Shown here: one piece after another, positions 27,023 to 36,575 of the stretch
How the letters are laid out: the number at the start of each line of letters is the position of its first letter
Position numbering within the stretch: the stretch's first letter is position 1
From: Deltaproteobacteria bacterium IMCC39524
GTDB taxonomy: Bacteria; Desulfobacterota; Desulfuromonadia; Desulfuromonadales; BM103
Length of the DNA: 64,000 nt
Reading direction: 5' to 3'
Assembly (NCBI GenBank): GCA_029667085.1
Contig: JARUHJ010000004.1
Coordinates: forward strand, 372,001 to 436,000
The notes under the pieces: generated by a model
Seen by the model: only the letters and a program-made list of their open reading frames with translations
Database searches by the model: none
What the model was told of the DNA's origin: nothing
Made by a program: the position numbers and the translations under genes

Positions 27023-27543
27023 CAGGCCACCTCGTCTTCAACTGGCGGTTCGCAGAGTTTGATGCCGAACCAGTCTTCAACCATGATAATCAGGGTGCGA
27101 ACAAACATCATCACGCCCATGATCGGCAGAACCGCGTAGAAATACCATTCGGGAATTTGCAGTGACGCTGTTTTGGCGTATTCGTCGTAGTAGACCATTT
27201 CAGTCAGGGAATAGCCGAGCTTGATCATGAAACCGGAGAAAACCAGCACACCGATATGACTGAAAACAGTAAGTGGCTTCTTCAGGAAGGGAAAGAGTTG
27301 GGGCAATGCGTCGATACGGATCAGTGAACGGTTGCGGATTGCCGCGATACAGCCGACATAGGTGGTGAAGAAGATTGTCTTGCGCACCACTTCGTCGGAC
27401 CAGTAGAGGTTGACGTCGTTGGTCAGTTTACGCAGGGCGACATTGGCGATCGCAACCGACAGGGCAACCATGACTGTCGCGAAGAGACTCCAGTCCTCGA
27501 CGAAAGAGAACACACGGTGAATATAGTAGATAAGTTTTTTCAT
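27022..27543 (-). CDS. dctQ: TRAP transporter small permease subunit (DctQ family), operon 2
   Basis: 173 residues with four hydrophobic helices. DLNLYW-like text is replaced by NDVNLYWSDEVVRKTIFFTTYVG, a DctQ signature of the branch with a WSDE segment, followed by SLIRIDALPQLFPFLKK. It lies between dctP, whose stop is 168 nt upstream, and dctM, which it overlaps by one base. The ribosome site is weak, which with the hairpin before it suggests lower expression than the binding protein. Confidence 0.88.
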   Translation of the reverse strand: MKKLIYYIHRVFSFVEDWSLFATVMVALSVAIANVALRKLTNDVNLYWSDEVVRKTIFFTTYVGCIAAIRNRSLIRIDALPQLFPFLKKPLTVFSHIGVLVFSGFMIKLGYSLTEMVYYDEYAKTASLQIPEWYFYAVLPIMGVMMFVRTLIIMVEDWFGIKLCEPPVEDEVA

Positions 27544-27645
27544 AGGAAAGAGGCGCGTCGCCTGTAGGCGAGGCGCGAAAAGCAGAAAACCCCAACGTAT
27601 AGATGTTTAAAAATATGGCTCACTTCGCCATTGAGGCGTTGCCGC

Positions 27646-27682
27646 AAAAAAAACGACCGGGAAGAGAGCCTCTCCCCGGTCG
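27646..27682 (-). terminator. Strong Rho-independent terminator between dctP and dctQ of operon 2
   Basis: On the minus strand a 13-bp stem (CGACCGGGGAGAG with CTCTTCCCGGTCG, one G-T pair, loop GCT) is followed by eight Ts. It lies 29 nt after the dctP stop and before dctQ. It should attenuate transcription into the permease genes. Confidence 0.9.
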
Positions 27683-27710
27683 CAGATCATAGCTGTTTTT
27701 GTATCAAGAA

Positions 27711-28760
27711 TCAATTACCGAGCGCAGCCTGCACCTTTTTGAAATAATCCATGCCGATCTTCTCTCCCCACTTCTCATAAACAGGAGCGATCTCATCGAT
27801 TAACTGCTGCTTTTCGGCGTCGGATAGTTTAGTAAAGGTGACGCCTGCTTCCTTGGCCTTGGCAACCTGGGTGTCGTGTTGCTTGCGGGTCAGCTCGCGG
27901 GTCGCTGCACTCTCTTCCTTAATAGCAGTCAACAGGATCTCCTGCAGGTCTGCAGGCAGCTTATCGAACCAGCGCTTGTTCATCAGGTGGATGAAAAGTC
28001 CCTGGGCATAGTCGAGCTCGGTAAAATTCTTGGCAATGGTGAATTTCTTGGTGATGTTGCAAACGATCGCGGTGTGATCAAGGCCGGTGATAACACCGGT
28101 TTGCAGTGCCTGGGGAACGTCCGGCCAGGGCATGACCGTAAATTTCATGCCCCATGCCTTGTAAAAGTCCGCGTTGAGTGGCGCCTGGGCAATCCGGAAG
28201 TTAATCGACTTGGCGTCTTCGATGGTTTTGACCGGGGTGGTGGTGGCCCAACCGTAAGGGCCGTAACCGGTGACGTCAACCGTCATGATGCCGCTTTTCA
28301 GGGCGCTGTCAGCAAAAGGCTGCCAGAGCTCCGGAGTGTTACGGAACGTGTCGAGTTTATCGAAAGTATCGACAACATAAGGCATGTTAACGACTCCGAG
28401 GGTGTCAGCAACATTCTGTGCCGCCACCGAGGAGCTGAGCATGCCGTGCACGGCACCGAGCTTGAGCTTGTTGATAACGTCTTTCTCGCCGCCGAGCTGG
28501 GCCAGGGGGCGGAAGTCAACATAGAGGCGGCCTTTGGAAGCTTCCCAGACGCGATCGCGAATCCGGTAGCCTGCACCGACACCTTCAATAACCGGGTGTG
28601 AGATGTTAGAGAGGATGTAGGTGTACTCGGCACCACTCGAATCAAACTTGGGCTTCCAAGCCGCCAAGGGGTCTTTCTTTTCTTCTGCAGCGAAGCCGGC
28701 AGAAATACCGACAACCAGGGTGAGGCAGAAAGCCAGAACCAACAGAGACAAACGTTTCAT
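27711..28760 (-). CDS. dctP: TRAP transporter solute-binding protein (DctP family), operon 2
   Basis: 349 residues from the ATG at 28760, preceded by AAGGAG; a GTG at 28769 lies inside that site. A cleavable signal peptide ends near GISAGFAAEE. Body motifs include GAVHGMLSSSVAAQ, INFRIAQAPLNADFYKAWG and MPWPDVPQALQTGVITGLDH, matching DctP topology with the ligand-contact arginine. It is a soluble periplasmic protein, unlike the lipoprotein of operon 1. The ligand is unknown. Unusually, an insertion-free NISHPVIEGVGAGYRI start replaces the common SxxHP motif. Confidence 0.9.
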   Translation of the reverse strand: MKRLSLLVLAFCLTLVVGISAGFAAEEKKDPLAAWKPKFDSSGAEYTYILSNISHPVIEGVGAGYRIRDRVWEASKGRLYVDFRPLAQLGGEKDVINKLKLGAVHGMLSSSVAAQNVADTLGVVNMPYVVDTFDKLDTFRNTPELWQPFADSALKSGIMTVDVTGYGPYGWATTTPVKTIEDAKSINFRIAQAPLNADFYKAWGMKFTVMPWPDVPQALQTGVITGLDHTAIVCNITKKFTIAKNFTELDYAQGLFIHLMNKRWFDKLPADLQEILLTAIKEESAATRELTRKQHDTQVAKAKEAGVTFTKLSDAEKQQLIDEIAPVYEKWGEKIGMDYFKKVQAALGN

Positions 28761-29004
28761 GAGAGCCACTCCTTAAGAAATTGAGGTTAAAAATAACCTT
28801 ATAAGACAATGATTGAAATCCGAATCTTAAAGCAAACCGTGTTTTATTTCAATTTTTTTTATAGGAAACACTCAGTTAGCCAAGTATTCATTTTTGCATA
28901 ACCAAAAATCCAGACATTCAAATCCAGGGGGAAGGCAATCGCCACACAGAAAGCGTCCTTTCTTTCCCAGATTAAGATTAAAAAGAGCCAATAATATGCT
29001 ATTA

Positions 29005-29027
29005 TTAACGTTCAAGGTTGACGTTAA
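29005..29027 (+). promoter_or_regulatory. Candidate operator overlapping the -35 of the efflux promoter
   Basis: TTAACGT at 29005-29011 and ACGTTAA at 29021-29027 form a perfect inverted repeat with a 9-base spacer. It covers the -35 box at 29018-29023, a good position for a repressor. Confidence 0.45.
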
Positions 29028-29046
29028 CGTAAAAACAATATATATG
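29018..29046 (+). promoter_or_regulatory. Sigma70-like promoter of the RND efflux operon
   Basis: TTGACG at 29018-29023 and TATATG at 29041-29046 with 17-base spacing, about 120-140 nt before the TolC start codon. Confidence 0.5.
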
Positions 29047-29110
29047 TTTTTTTGAATACTTGTAGTGTGGGTATTCTCTTTTGATTTATCTGACAGACTT
29101 GTCGTTTGCG

Positions 29111-29125
29111 GTGAATTATATTCAC
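29111..29125 (+). promoter_or_regulatory. Candidate operator or leader palindrome
   Basis: GTGAAT-TAT-ATTCAC, a perfect 15-base palindrome 58 nt before the first ATG of the efflux operon. It could be a TetR-type or similar operator. No regulator gene is adjacent. Confidence 0.35.
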
Positions 29126-29168
29126 TCCTTTATCGGCATATCTGCACTCAAGACCGTCAAGGCCAACA

Positions 29169-30539
29169 ATGACAGGCAAAGCAATGAAAGCTAAGCAATT
29201 CTTTTCTCTTCTTCTGACCCTACTGATCTACCTGCCGGTGTTCGCCGCCGGTTCGGAACTTCCGGAGATCTGGACCGCTCGGCAGGCCATCACTTTTGCC
29301 AGGCAGAACAACCCGGACAGCCAATTGGCCGCGCAGCGAATTATTGAGGCTGATGCCATGCTGCAGAAGTCCTCTGTGACTTTTTATCCCCAAGTCGAGC
29401 TCTTCAGTAACTACATCCAGACGAACAACCCGATGTATTCCTTTGGGAACATTCTCAACCAGGGGGAATTTTCTCCGGGGATCGACTTTAACAATCCCGG
29501 GCGTACCGACAACCTCGGACTGGGCGTTGGGGTACAGTACCGCTTCTACAACGGTGGTCAGGATCTGGCGCACAAGAATGCTGCCAGAGCCGGGGTCGAC
29601 CTCTCCGCCGCCGCAAGTGAGGCGGTCAGCCTAAGACTTGAGTTTGAAGTCTTCCGCGGTTTTCAGCGAATTATCGAAGGCAGAAGGCTTGTGCAAGCAC
29701 GACAGAAGGCGCTGGAAGCTATCACATCCTCGCTGACTGTTGCACAAGCCCGCTATGACGCAGGGGATCTCCTCAAGCTTGACTTGCTGAATCTTGAGGT
29801 AGAGAAGTCTGTCGCCATGGAAAATCTGATTGAGGCGCAGCATAATCTTGAATTGGCCAGAAAGATATTTCTGACGCTGCTGGGGTTACCCGGGGAGGAT
29901 CTGAAGATTGAGATCAATGACGCAGAAGGACTAACCCTGCCGACAGATCCCGATCCGCGACAGCGCCCGGAGTTAAGAAGCTTGACCGCAGCTCTTGAAG
30001 CCGGAGAATCACAGCTGGCTGCGGCACGCGGCACGCGCATGCCGACAGTTGACGGTTTTGCCCGTTATCAGTACGACCGGGGGACGGTTCTGGATGGTGA
30101 CGGCGACTCCTGGATGGCCGGTGTTAATTTGAGCTTCAAGCTCTTCGACGGTTATCAATCCGGAGCCGATATTGCCCTGTCTGAAGCGCGGCTGGGAGCT
30201 TTGCGCGCCCAACAGAAGAAGCTGGAGTTGGCGCTTGGCCTTGAAGTAACTCAGGCTCAATTAACCTTGGCGCTGGCCCGGCAGCGCCAACAAGTCACGC
30301 AGAAGAACGTCGAGCAGGCTGTCGAAAGTGAAAATTTATCCCAGGCCCGATTCCGTGCCGGGTTGCTTTTGATTTCCGAGCTGATTGATAGCGAGAATCG
30401 CTTGACAGATGCACGGGTTCGCCATGCCCTTGCTTCATCTGCCGTACAGATCGCCATTGCAGATCTGCGGCGCGCGGCCGGTTTGCCGCAATATGCTGAA
30501 GACCTCAATCAGACCACCAGCATGGAGAACCAGCCATGA
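29169..30539 (+). CDS. TolC-family outer membrane efflux protein
   Basis: 456 residues from the first ATG; the ATG at 29184, with AGG nine bases upstream, gives 451 and a cleaner signal peptide ending near VFAAGSE. Two OEP repeats of long helices follow. Typical text includes ARQAITFARQNNPDSQLAAQ, LGVGVQYRFYNGGQ, and ARFRAGLLLISELIDSENRL in the second repeat. It forms the trimeric outer membrane duct of the pump. Its stop overlaps the adaptor ATG (ATGA). First gene of a tolC-adaptor-pump operon. Confidence 0.92.
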   Translation: MTGKAMKAKQFFSLLLTLLIYLPVFAAGSELPEIWTARQAITFARQNNPDSQLAAQRIIEADAMLQKSSVTFYPQVELFSNYIQTNNPMYSFGNILNQGEFSPGIDFNNPGRTDNLGLGVGVQYRFYNGGQDLAHKNAARAGVDLSAAASEAVSLRLEFEVFRGFQRIIEGRRLVQARQKALEAITSSLTVAQARYDAGDLLKLDLLNLEVEKSVAMENLIEAQHNLELARKIFLTLLGLPGEDLKIEINDAEGLTLPTDPDPRQRPELRSLTAALEAGESQLAAARGTRMPTVDGFARYQYDRGTVLDGDGDSWMAGVNLSFKLFDGYQSGADIALSEARLGALRAQQKKLELALGLEVTQAQLTLALARQRQQVTQKNVEQAVESENLSQARFRAGLLLISELIDSENRLTDARVRHALASSAVQIAIADLRRAAGLPQYAEDLNQTTSMENQP

Positions 30540-31579
30540 CGCTAAACAAGAGCTCACTGTTTTTAAGCCTGTTGTCCCTGTTGCTCTTCTCCGGTTGCAA
30601 TGATCCCCTGGAGAAACCAGCCGCCACATCCCTGCCTCCGGTTGAGGTTAAGGTCGAAACTCTCGCCCTGAGCGAAGTGCCCATTCAGGTTGAGCTGGCT
30701 GGGACCCTGCAGGCGGTCGAGCACATCACGGTCTCGGCACGCGTCGCTGGCCAGATTGTGGAACTGCCGGTGCAGATCGGTTCGAAGGTCAGAAAGGGCG
30801 ACCTGCTGATAAAAGTTGCTGCCGCTGAAATTAACGCCCGGGTTCAGCAGGCCGAGACACAGCTTGCTCAGGCAAGGCGCAACCTGGCACGGGAAACCCA
30901 GCTACAAGAGGTCAATGCTTCGACCCGGACAAAGGTCAAAACGCTTGCAGAGCTGGTACAAATCAATGAGGCTGTCTACCGTGAAGCACAAACGATCCTC
31001 GGCTATACGCAAATACGTGCGCCCTTCGCAGGGACCGTAACCGGTAAGTCGGTCGACGTCGGTGACCAGGCTGCGCCCGGCGTTCCTCTCCTGAAGCTGG
31101 AAAACGGCTCAGCACTTGAAGTCGTGATCCAGGTCCCTGAGGGTCTGTCACATTCTTTAACGCTCGAGAGCCGACTGCCCTTGACTGTGCCTGCGGCCGG
31201 ACTGACACTGAACGCGCAAATCCGGGAAATCGCGCCAACGGTTGATCCGGCTTCGCGAACCACTCAAATAAAGTTGATGCTACCCTCTGCTCCCGGGTTG
31301 CATAGCGGTCAGTTTGCCCGGGTCGCCTTGGTTGACAGCCATGCGACAACTTTGCTGGTTAACAGCAAGGCCCTCAGGAAAAACGGGCAGTTGCAACAGG
31401 TTTTTGTTGCAGAAAAGGGCCTGGCCCGCATGCGTCTGGTCCGCATCGGCGCAGAGTTTGATGGACGCACCGAAATTCTTTCAGGTCTGCAAGCCGGGGA
31501 TCAGGTTGTGAACGAGGCAAGCGATAAACTGCAGGATGGCCAACCTCTTAAGGTAACAACGGACAGGTCGGCACAATGA
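30536..31579 (+). CDS. RND efflux periplasmic adaptor lipoprotein (HlyD/MFP family)
   Basis: 347 residues with a signal peptide and lipobox ending LLFSGC, so probably anchored in the inner membrane. [20 protein letters not shown] starts the lipoyl-like half, a short coiled-coil hairpin follows ([19 protein letters not shown]), then [20 protein letters not shown] closes the lipoyl domain. A beta-barrel and a membrane-proximal domain end the protein. It bridges the pump and TolC. Both ends overlap neighbours by four bases, showing coupled translation. Confidence 0.92.
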   Translation: MTLNKSSLFLSLLSLLLFSGCNDPLEKPAATSLPPVEVKVETLALSEVPIQVELAGTLQAVEHITVSARVAGQIVELPVQIGSKVRKGDLLIKVAAAEINARVQQAETQLAQARRNLARETQLQEVNASTRTKVKTLAELVQINEAVYREAQTILGYTQIRAPFAGTVTGKSVDVGDQAAPGVPLLKLENGSALEVVIQVPEGLSHSLTLESRLPLTVPAAGLTLNAQIREIAPTVDPASRTTQIKLMLPSAPGLHSGQFARVALVDSHATTLLVNSKALRKNGQLQQVFVAEKGLARMRLVRIGAEFDGRTEILSGLQAGDQVVNEASDKLQDGQPLKVTTDRSAQ

Positions 31580-34500
31580 GCGCACCACAGGTTGAAAAAG
31601 CCGGCTTTGCCGGGCAGCTCGCCAAATATTTTATTAATTCGAGGCTAACGCTGCTGATCGTAGTCTTCTCGATGCTGCTCGGTCTGATGTCGATCAACAT
31701 GCTGCCTCGCGAGGAAGAGCCGCAGATCAAGGTGCCGATGATCGATGTTCTGGTCAGCATGGCCGGTGCCACACCCGCCGAGATTGAGCAGCAAGTCACC
31801 ATCCCGATGGAAAAGCTGCTCTACGAGCTGCCGGGGGTCGAGTACATCTATTCAACCTCGATGACCGGTCAAAGCCTGCTGATAGTCAGGTTTTATGTCG
31901 GCGAGGATTCTGAAACGGCCATTGTTCGCCTCAATCAGAAGCTGGCCACCAATTTTGACCGGATTCCGCCCGGGGTCTCCCGGCCCCTGGTCAAGCCGCA
32001 CTCCATCGATGATGTGCCGATTCTGGCTTTGACCTTCCATGGAGGAGGCTATGACCATTTTATGCTGCGGCGACTGGCGGCCCAGGTTGATGACGAAATC
32101 AAGACGATCGCTAACGTCGCTGAGACGAAACTTATCGGCGGCACCCGGCGGCAGGTGCGGATTGAGTTTGACCCGCTGCTGCTGGAGGCACGTAACCTGA
32201 CGCCAGAGCAACTGGTTCCGGCCTTCCAGCAGGCGAACACGCAGCAATACACCGGAAAGCTCGAGTCTCTTAACCAGCAGGTGCTGCTGCAGACCGGACA
32301 GTTTCTCAGCTCCGCGGCCGAGATCGGCCGGGTTGTCGTGGGCGTTTATGACGGCCATCCGGTTTATCTCGCTGATGTCGCGCAGATCATCGACGGTCCG
32401 CAGGAACCTGACAGCTACGTTCTCTACGGCGAAGCGGGACAGAGTGAAGAAGCGGCGGTGACCCTGTCGGTGGCAAAACGGCCAGGGACCAACGCCATCG
32501 ATGTGGTCCATGCGGTCGAAGCTAAAATCGACCTCCTCAGAGGAAGCATGATCCCGACCGATATCAAGGTCAGTGTCACCCGCAACTACGGCGAGACCGC
32601 CGCTGAAAAATCGAATGAGCTGCTGCTGCATATGGGCATCGCGGTTTTTGGTGTCGCCCTTCTGATCTTCTTCTTTCTCGGTTTTCGCGAAGCACTGGTG
32701 GTCTTGCTGGCGATCCCCACGACCCTGTCCCTGACGCTTCTGGTTTTTTATCTCTATGGCTACACCTTGAATCGAATCACCCTGTTTGCGCTGATCTTTT
32801 CCATCGGCATCCTGGTTGATGACGCCATTGTGGTGGTAGAAAATATCGTCCGCCACATGCGCCTGCCCGGAGGCCGCGACAAAACGATGTTGACGATTGC
32901 CATCGAGGCGGTGGCCGAAGTTGGCAAGCCCACCATTCTGGCGACCTGGGCGGTAATCGCGGCGATTTTGCCGATGGCTTTTGTCGGTGGCCTGATGGGA
33001 CCCTACATGCGACCGATCCCGATCGGTTCGTCGGCGGCCATGATCTTTTCGCTGCTGATCGCCTTCACCGTCACGCCCTGGGCAGCGATTCGTCTGTTGG
33101 CCAAAGGCAGAGAACCCAGGGACGATAAAGAGACTAGCCCGTTGGATCACGATCGTGCGCCCGATGATCTCTTGACCCGCCTTTACCATCGGGCCATGGA
33201 CCCCTTGCTTGCCAGCGCCGTTTCGCGCACGCTCTTTTTCACCACGATTACCCTGCTGCTGCTGGGTGGTTTTTCCATGGTCTATTTTGGCTTGGTCAAG
33301 GTCAAGATGCTGCCTTTTGACAACAAGAGCGAGTTCCAGGTGATTCTCAACATGCCCGAAGGTTCGACTCTTGAGCAGACCAGCCGAGTAGCCCTCGAGA
33401 TGGCTGCTGTGGTTCGCGAAGATCCGACGACAACCGATTACCAGATCTACGTCGGCACGGCGTCACCATACAATTTCAACGGCCTGGTCCGTCATTATTT
33501 CATGCGCAGCGGGCCAACGGTGGCTGATATCCAGGTCAATCTGCTGCCCAAAGACAGGCGTTCACTGCAGAGCCATGATATCGCCGTACGCATGCGGCCT
33601 GGGATCGCTGAAATCGCGGAAAAATATGGGGCCGCTGTCGCCATCGCGGAAGTCCCGCCCGGGCCGCCGGTGCTGGCAACGCTGGTCGCTGAGGTCTATG
33701 GCAGCAGCGATGAGCAACGTCTCAAGCTGGCGCAACGCGTCAAGGAGATCTTTGACACCACGGCTGGCGTGGTTGATGTCGACTGGTACCGCGAAGCCGA
33801 ACATAAACGACTGGTTCTCGAAGTCGACAAGGAGAAAGCCGCTCTCAATGGCCTCAGCGAAGGGGCCATTACCCGCACCGTGCAAATGGCGGTTCAAGGG
33901 CTGCCGATAGACTTGTTTCACCAGCCGGCCGACAAGGAGGATATCGCTGTCGTCCTGCAGCTGCCAGCGAGCCAGCGGGCCCGCATAGACAGCATTCTGA
34001 ATATTTCACTTCGGTCGACTGACGATGTGCGTGGGGCCTTGGTGCCGTTGCGTGAACTGGTCACGGTCACCGAACAAGCAGTCGAGCAACCGATCTACCG
34101 CAAGAACCTGAAACCTGTGATCTACGTCACCGCAGATGTGGCCGGCGAAGTTGAAAGCCCGGTTTATGCTATTTTTGACATGAATCGGCAACTGGCGGAT
34201 CTTAAAGCCAGTGAATTTGGCGGCGATGGTGAGGCGGTTGAAATTTTCAACCTCAACCAGCCATTTAACAGTATGGAACCGTCGATCAAGTGGGATGGTG
34301 AGTGGCATATCACCCTCGAGGTGTTTCGTGATCTCGGCCTGGCCTTTTGTGCGGTGATGATCCTGATCTACATGTTGATGGTCGGTTGGTTTAAAGACTA
34401 TTTCACGCCACTGGTTGTCATGGCAGCGATCCCCTTTTCTCTGATCGGCATCCTGCCTGCACACTGGGCCCTCGGAGCTTTCTTTACCGCAACCTCGATG

Positions 34501-34818
34501 ATCGGCTTCATGGCCGGCGCCGGTATCGTGGTCCGTAACTCAATCATCCTGGTTGATTTTATCGAATTGCGCATCAGTCACGGTCTGCCGCTGGCCGAAG
34601 CGGTCGTCGAAGCCGGAGCCATTCGCTTCCGACCGATGCTGCTGACGGCACTTGCCGTAGTGGTCGGCGCCTCAGTGATCCTCGCCGATCCGATCTTTCA
34701 AGGCCTGGCCATCTCCTTGATGTTTGGAGAAATTGCCTCCTTGCTGGTCAGCCGCATGGCGGTCCCGGTGCTCTATTACATGCTCAAAAAGCCCAAGACA
34801 CAACCAAAGGCAGCATGA
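31576..34818 (+). CDS. RND-family efflux pump, inner membrane permease
   Basis: 1080 residues, standard RND length, with 12 helices and two large periplasmic loops. The N-terminus runs to [20 protein letters not shown], and [20 protein letters not shown] in helix 4 holds the two aspartates of the proton relay. The multidrug (HAE) pattern fits better than heavy-metal CusA types. A charged cytoplasmic insert ([17 protein letters not shown]) follows helix 6. Its subfamily is the one with a [21 protein letters not shown] segment. Drug or metal specificity cannot be read from sequence. The stop is followed by a 118-nt gap before the DUF2892 gene. Confidence 0.93.
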   Translation: MSAPQVEKAGFAGQLAKYFINSRLTLLIVVFSMLLGLMSINMLPREEEPQIKVPMIDVLVSMAGATPAEIEQQVTIPMEKLLYELPGVEYIYSTSMTGQSLLIVRFYVGEDSETAIVRLNQKLATNFDRIPPGVSRPLVKPHSIDDVPILALTFHGGGYDHFMLRRLAAQVDDEIKTIANVAETKLIGGTRRQVRIEFDPLLLEARNLTPEQLVPAFQQANTQQYTGKLESLNQQVLLQTGQFLSSAAEIGRVVVGVYDGHPVYLADVAQIIDGPQEPDSYVLYGEAGQSEEAAVTLSVAKRPGTNAIDVVHAVEAKIDLLRGSMIPTDIKVSVTRNYGETAAEKSNELLLHMGIAVFGVALLIFFFLGFREALVVLLAIPTTLSLTLLVFYLYGYTLNRITLFALIFSIGILVDDAIVVVENIVRHMRLPGGRDKTMLTIAIEAVAEVGKPTILATWAVIAAILPMAFVGGLMGPYMRPIPIGSSAAMIFSLLIAFTVTPWAAIRLLAKGREPRDDKETSPLDHDRAPDDLLTRLYHRAMDPLLASAVSRTLFFTTITLLLLGGFSMVYFGLVKVKMLPFDNKSEFQVILNMPEGSTLEQTSRVALEMAAVVREDPTTTDYQIYVGTASPYNFNGLVRHYFMRSGPTVADIQVNLLPKDRRSLQSHDIAVRMRPGIAEIAEKYGAAVAIAEVPPGPPVLATLVAEVYGSSDEQRLKLAQRVKEIFDTTAGVVDVDWYREAEHKRLVLEVDKEKAALNGLSEGAITRTVQMAVQGLPIDLFHQPADKEDIAVVLQLPASQRARIDSILNISLRSTDDVRGALVPLRELVTVTEQAVEQPIYRKNLKPVIYVTADVAGEVESPVYAIFDMNRQLADLKASEFGGDGEAVEIFNLNQPFNSMEPSIKWDGEWHITLEVFRDLGLAFCAVMILIYMLMVGWFKDYFTPLVVMAAIPFSLIGILPAHWALGAFFTATSMIGFMAGAGIVVRNSIILVDFIELRISHGLPLAEAVVEAGAIRFRPMLLTALAVVVGASVILADPIFQGLAISLMFGEIASLLVSRMAVPVLYYMLKKPKTQPKAA

Positions 34819-34936
34819 GCCTGCCTGATTTATACGTTTATTTTACGCATCTTTGCATGCGGCTTCCGATCACCTGCCCTGCATGACTGGCAGCTCAACA
34901 ACCAAGAGCGAAGTTTAGACTAAGGAGAATCTTATC

Positions 34937-35128
34937 ATGACCATTAATCGTTACCTGCGTATGATCGCCGGATTTTTTGTGATGCTCAGCGTCGTCCTTT
35001 CCCAGGTGCATTCGCCCTACTGGCTTTTCTTCACTGCCTTTGTCGGTCTGAACCTGTTTCAGAGTGCCTTCTCCAACTGGTGTCCGATGATCACCATTCT
35101 TCGAAAACTGGGAATCAAGGAAGGATGA
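34937..35128 (+). CDS. DUF2892 small membrane protein
   Basis: 63 residues beginning MTINRYLRMIAGFFV, with two helices and the FVGLNLFQSAFSNWCPM signature of DUF2892 (YgaP membrane part). The single conserved cysteine sits before the final basic tail. Such proteins commonly accompany rhodanese or redox genes. A GGAG precedes the ATG. Its TGA overlaps the ATG of the next gene, so the two are translated together. Confidence 0.88.
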   Translation: MTINRYLRMIAGFFVMLSVVLSQVHSPYWLFFTAFVGLNLFQSAFSNWCPMITILRKLGIKEG

Positions 35129-35496
35129 GCACCGCAAAGATCGCAGGCGAGTTGTTCGATGAGGGTCACAGTTGCACCCGTGCGGTGTTGCAGGCCTCAG
35201 TTGGCAGCACCAACCAGGAACTGCTGGCAGCAACGGAGGGCTTCAGCTGCGGTATCGGCAAGAGTGGCTGTCTCTGCGGTGCCATTACCGGTGGTGTTAT
35301 GGCTCTCGGCCTGAACTGGCGCGCCGATCGTTCTGCAGACTTGATCGCCGCCTTTAAGGAAACTTTTCAAACCTCCTGCTGCCGTGGACTTTCCAAAGGC
35401 TATGAATGGATGAGCGAAGAGCATCAGAGAAATTGTCGCAAGATCACGGTGGCCGCGGCCGGGATGGTCGAAAAATTGTTATACGACCTCGAATAG
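35125..35496 (+). CDS. C_GCAxxG_C_C family redox-type protein
   Basis: 123 residues from the ATG at 35125, four bases inside the upstream stop. Cysteines occur in EGHSCTRAV, GFSCGIGKSGCLCGAITGG, QTSCCRGLSKG and RNCRKI, the pattern that names this family. The glycine-rich CGAxTGG segment lies near residue 55. The family is proposed to be redox or metal-cluster binding but is unproven. Its coupling with DUF2892 suggests a membrane-associated thiol or sulfur function. An upstream ATG at 35080 lies inside DUF2892 and is rejected. Confidence 0.85.
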   Translation: MSTAKIAGELFDEGHSCTRAVLQASVGSTNQELLAATEGFSCGIGKSGCLCGAITGGVMALGLNWRADRSADLIAAFKETFQTSCCRGLSKGYEWMSEEHQRNCRKITVAAAGMVEKLLYDLE

Positions 35497-35528
35497 ACGG
35501 GAGCATCTCTCAACGATAGGGCCTGTTC

Positions 35529-35558
35529 TTAAAGGCTGCGGGTTTGTGCAGCCTTTAA
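35529..35558 (+). terminator. Terminator-like hairpin after the C_GCAxxG_C_C gene
   Basis: TTAAAGGCTGC at 35529-35539 pairs with GCAGCCTTTAA at 35548-35558 around an 8-base loop. The 11-bp stem is followed by CTGTTTCC, so the U tract is weak. Confidence 0.6.
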
Positions 35559-35610
35559 CTGTTTCCCGAAAGCCCTTTTGTATTATGCGCCCCCCGCACA
35601 CAAACTATTC

Positions 35611-35639
35611 TCAATCAGGTTGTATTTATGCCTGATTGA
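35611..35639 (+). promoter_or_regulatory. Candidate operator upstream of the LD-carboxypeptidase operon
   Basis: TCAATCAGG at 35611-35619 and CCTGATTGA at 35631-35639, a perfect 9-bp inverted repeat with 11-base spacer, 42 nt before the start codon. The spacing fits a dimeric regulator binding on one face of the helix. It could also fold as RNA. Confidence 0.45.
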
Positions 35640-35681
35640 AGATAAATTGATTTTCAGTAACGGCTCGGAATCTTTGGCGAC

Positions 35682-36575
35682 ATGGCTGACATCGCGGAGC
35701 TCTTTCCATTGAAGAACGTCTTTATTGTCACGCCCAGTTATTTAATCAAGAAGAAACGAGACTTTACCGGTGGTATCAAGCAGCTCACCGGATTGGGCTT
35801 CAACGTCATCAACCCGGAATTCCCGGAAAAACTCCCCTCACCGCAAGCGAAAGCCGACCAGCTCCACAGGGCGTTTGCAGACCCATATGTCGATATGATC
35901 CTGGCTTTGCGTGGCGGCTACAGTGCGATGAAGTCTCTCCCTTACATCGACTTTGATCTGATAAAAAAACACCCCAAAATCATCGCCGGCTTCAGCGACT
36001 TGAGCGCATTGCTCAACCCGATCTTCGAGCGCACAGGGCTGGTGACCTTGCACGCCCCCATGGTGATCAACCTGGGAACACCAACACTCTTCACGCTTAA
36101 ATCGCTGGTCAACGCCGTTACAGGCTATCCGGAAAAAAACCTGTTCAAAGGAGCCCGCTGCAAAGTCTACAATCCCGGCTCTGCCAGCGGAATTCTCAAA
36201 GGCGGCAACCTGATTACCCTGACCGCCCTGATCGATACGGAGTGGGAGATCGACACGGCCGGCTCGATCCTGTTTCTCGAAGATGTCGATGAAGAGTTGC
36301 ATGGGGTGGACCGCTTGCTGACCCAGTGGATCCTTGCCGGAAAGCTCAACGGAATCAAAGCTCTCATTCTCGGCGATTTCCGCGGGATCGGCAGCCAGAA
36401 AATCTACAACATCCTGGCTTCGCAAATGGCCTTAAGCGTGCCGGTTGTGCATTGTCCTTACATCGGCCATGTTGCGAACAAGATCACCTTGCCGATCGGC
36501 GCCAGGGTTGAGCTGAACACGGACAAGAAGCAGCTCATGATAAGAAAGATGTCTTTCCCCGGAAGGAACCCATGA
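35682..36575 (+). CDS. S66 family LD-carboxypeptidase / MccF-like peptidase
   Basis: 297 residues, family length. GFSDLSALLN places the nucleophile Ser near 105, ALRGGYSAMKSLPYI is the conserved N-terminal loop, SGILKGGNLITLTALI and ILFLEDVDEELH carry the catalytic Glu, and CPYIGHVANKITLPIGA holds the catalytic His. These enzymes remove the terminal D-residue from peptidoglycan tetrapeptides in the cytoplasm, or cut similar peptides. No signal peptide is present. Its stop overlaps the SpmA ATG by four bases (ATGA), so the three genes form a coupled operon. Confidence 0.9.
   Translation: MADIAELFPLKNVFIVTPSYLIKKKRDFTGGIKQLTGLGFNVINPEFPEKLPSPQAKADQLHRAFADPYVDMILALRGGYSAMKSLPYIDFDLIKKHPKIIAGFSDLSALLNPIFERTGLVTLHAPMVINLGTPTLFTLKSLVNAVTGYPEKNLFKGARCKVYNPGSASGILKGGNLITLTALIDTEWEIDTAGSILFLEDVDEELHGVDRLLTQWILAGKLNGIKALILGDFRGIGSQKIYNILASQMALSVPVVHCPYIGHVANKITLPIGARVELNTDKKQLMIRKMSFPGRNP

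Larger units (their letters stand above)
28761..29183. other. Divergent intergenic region between TRAP operon 2 and the efflux operon
   Basis: About 420 AT-rich bases with no gene. It holds a sigma70-like promoter and two inverted repeats on the efflux side (listed separately). The promoter of the TRAP operon must lie near 28790-28860, where a TTATAA is present on the minus strand. Confidence 0.5.
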
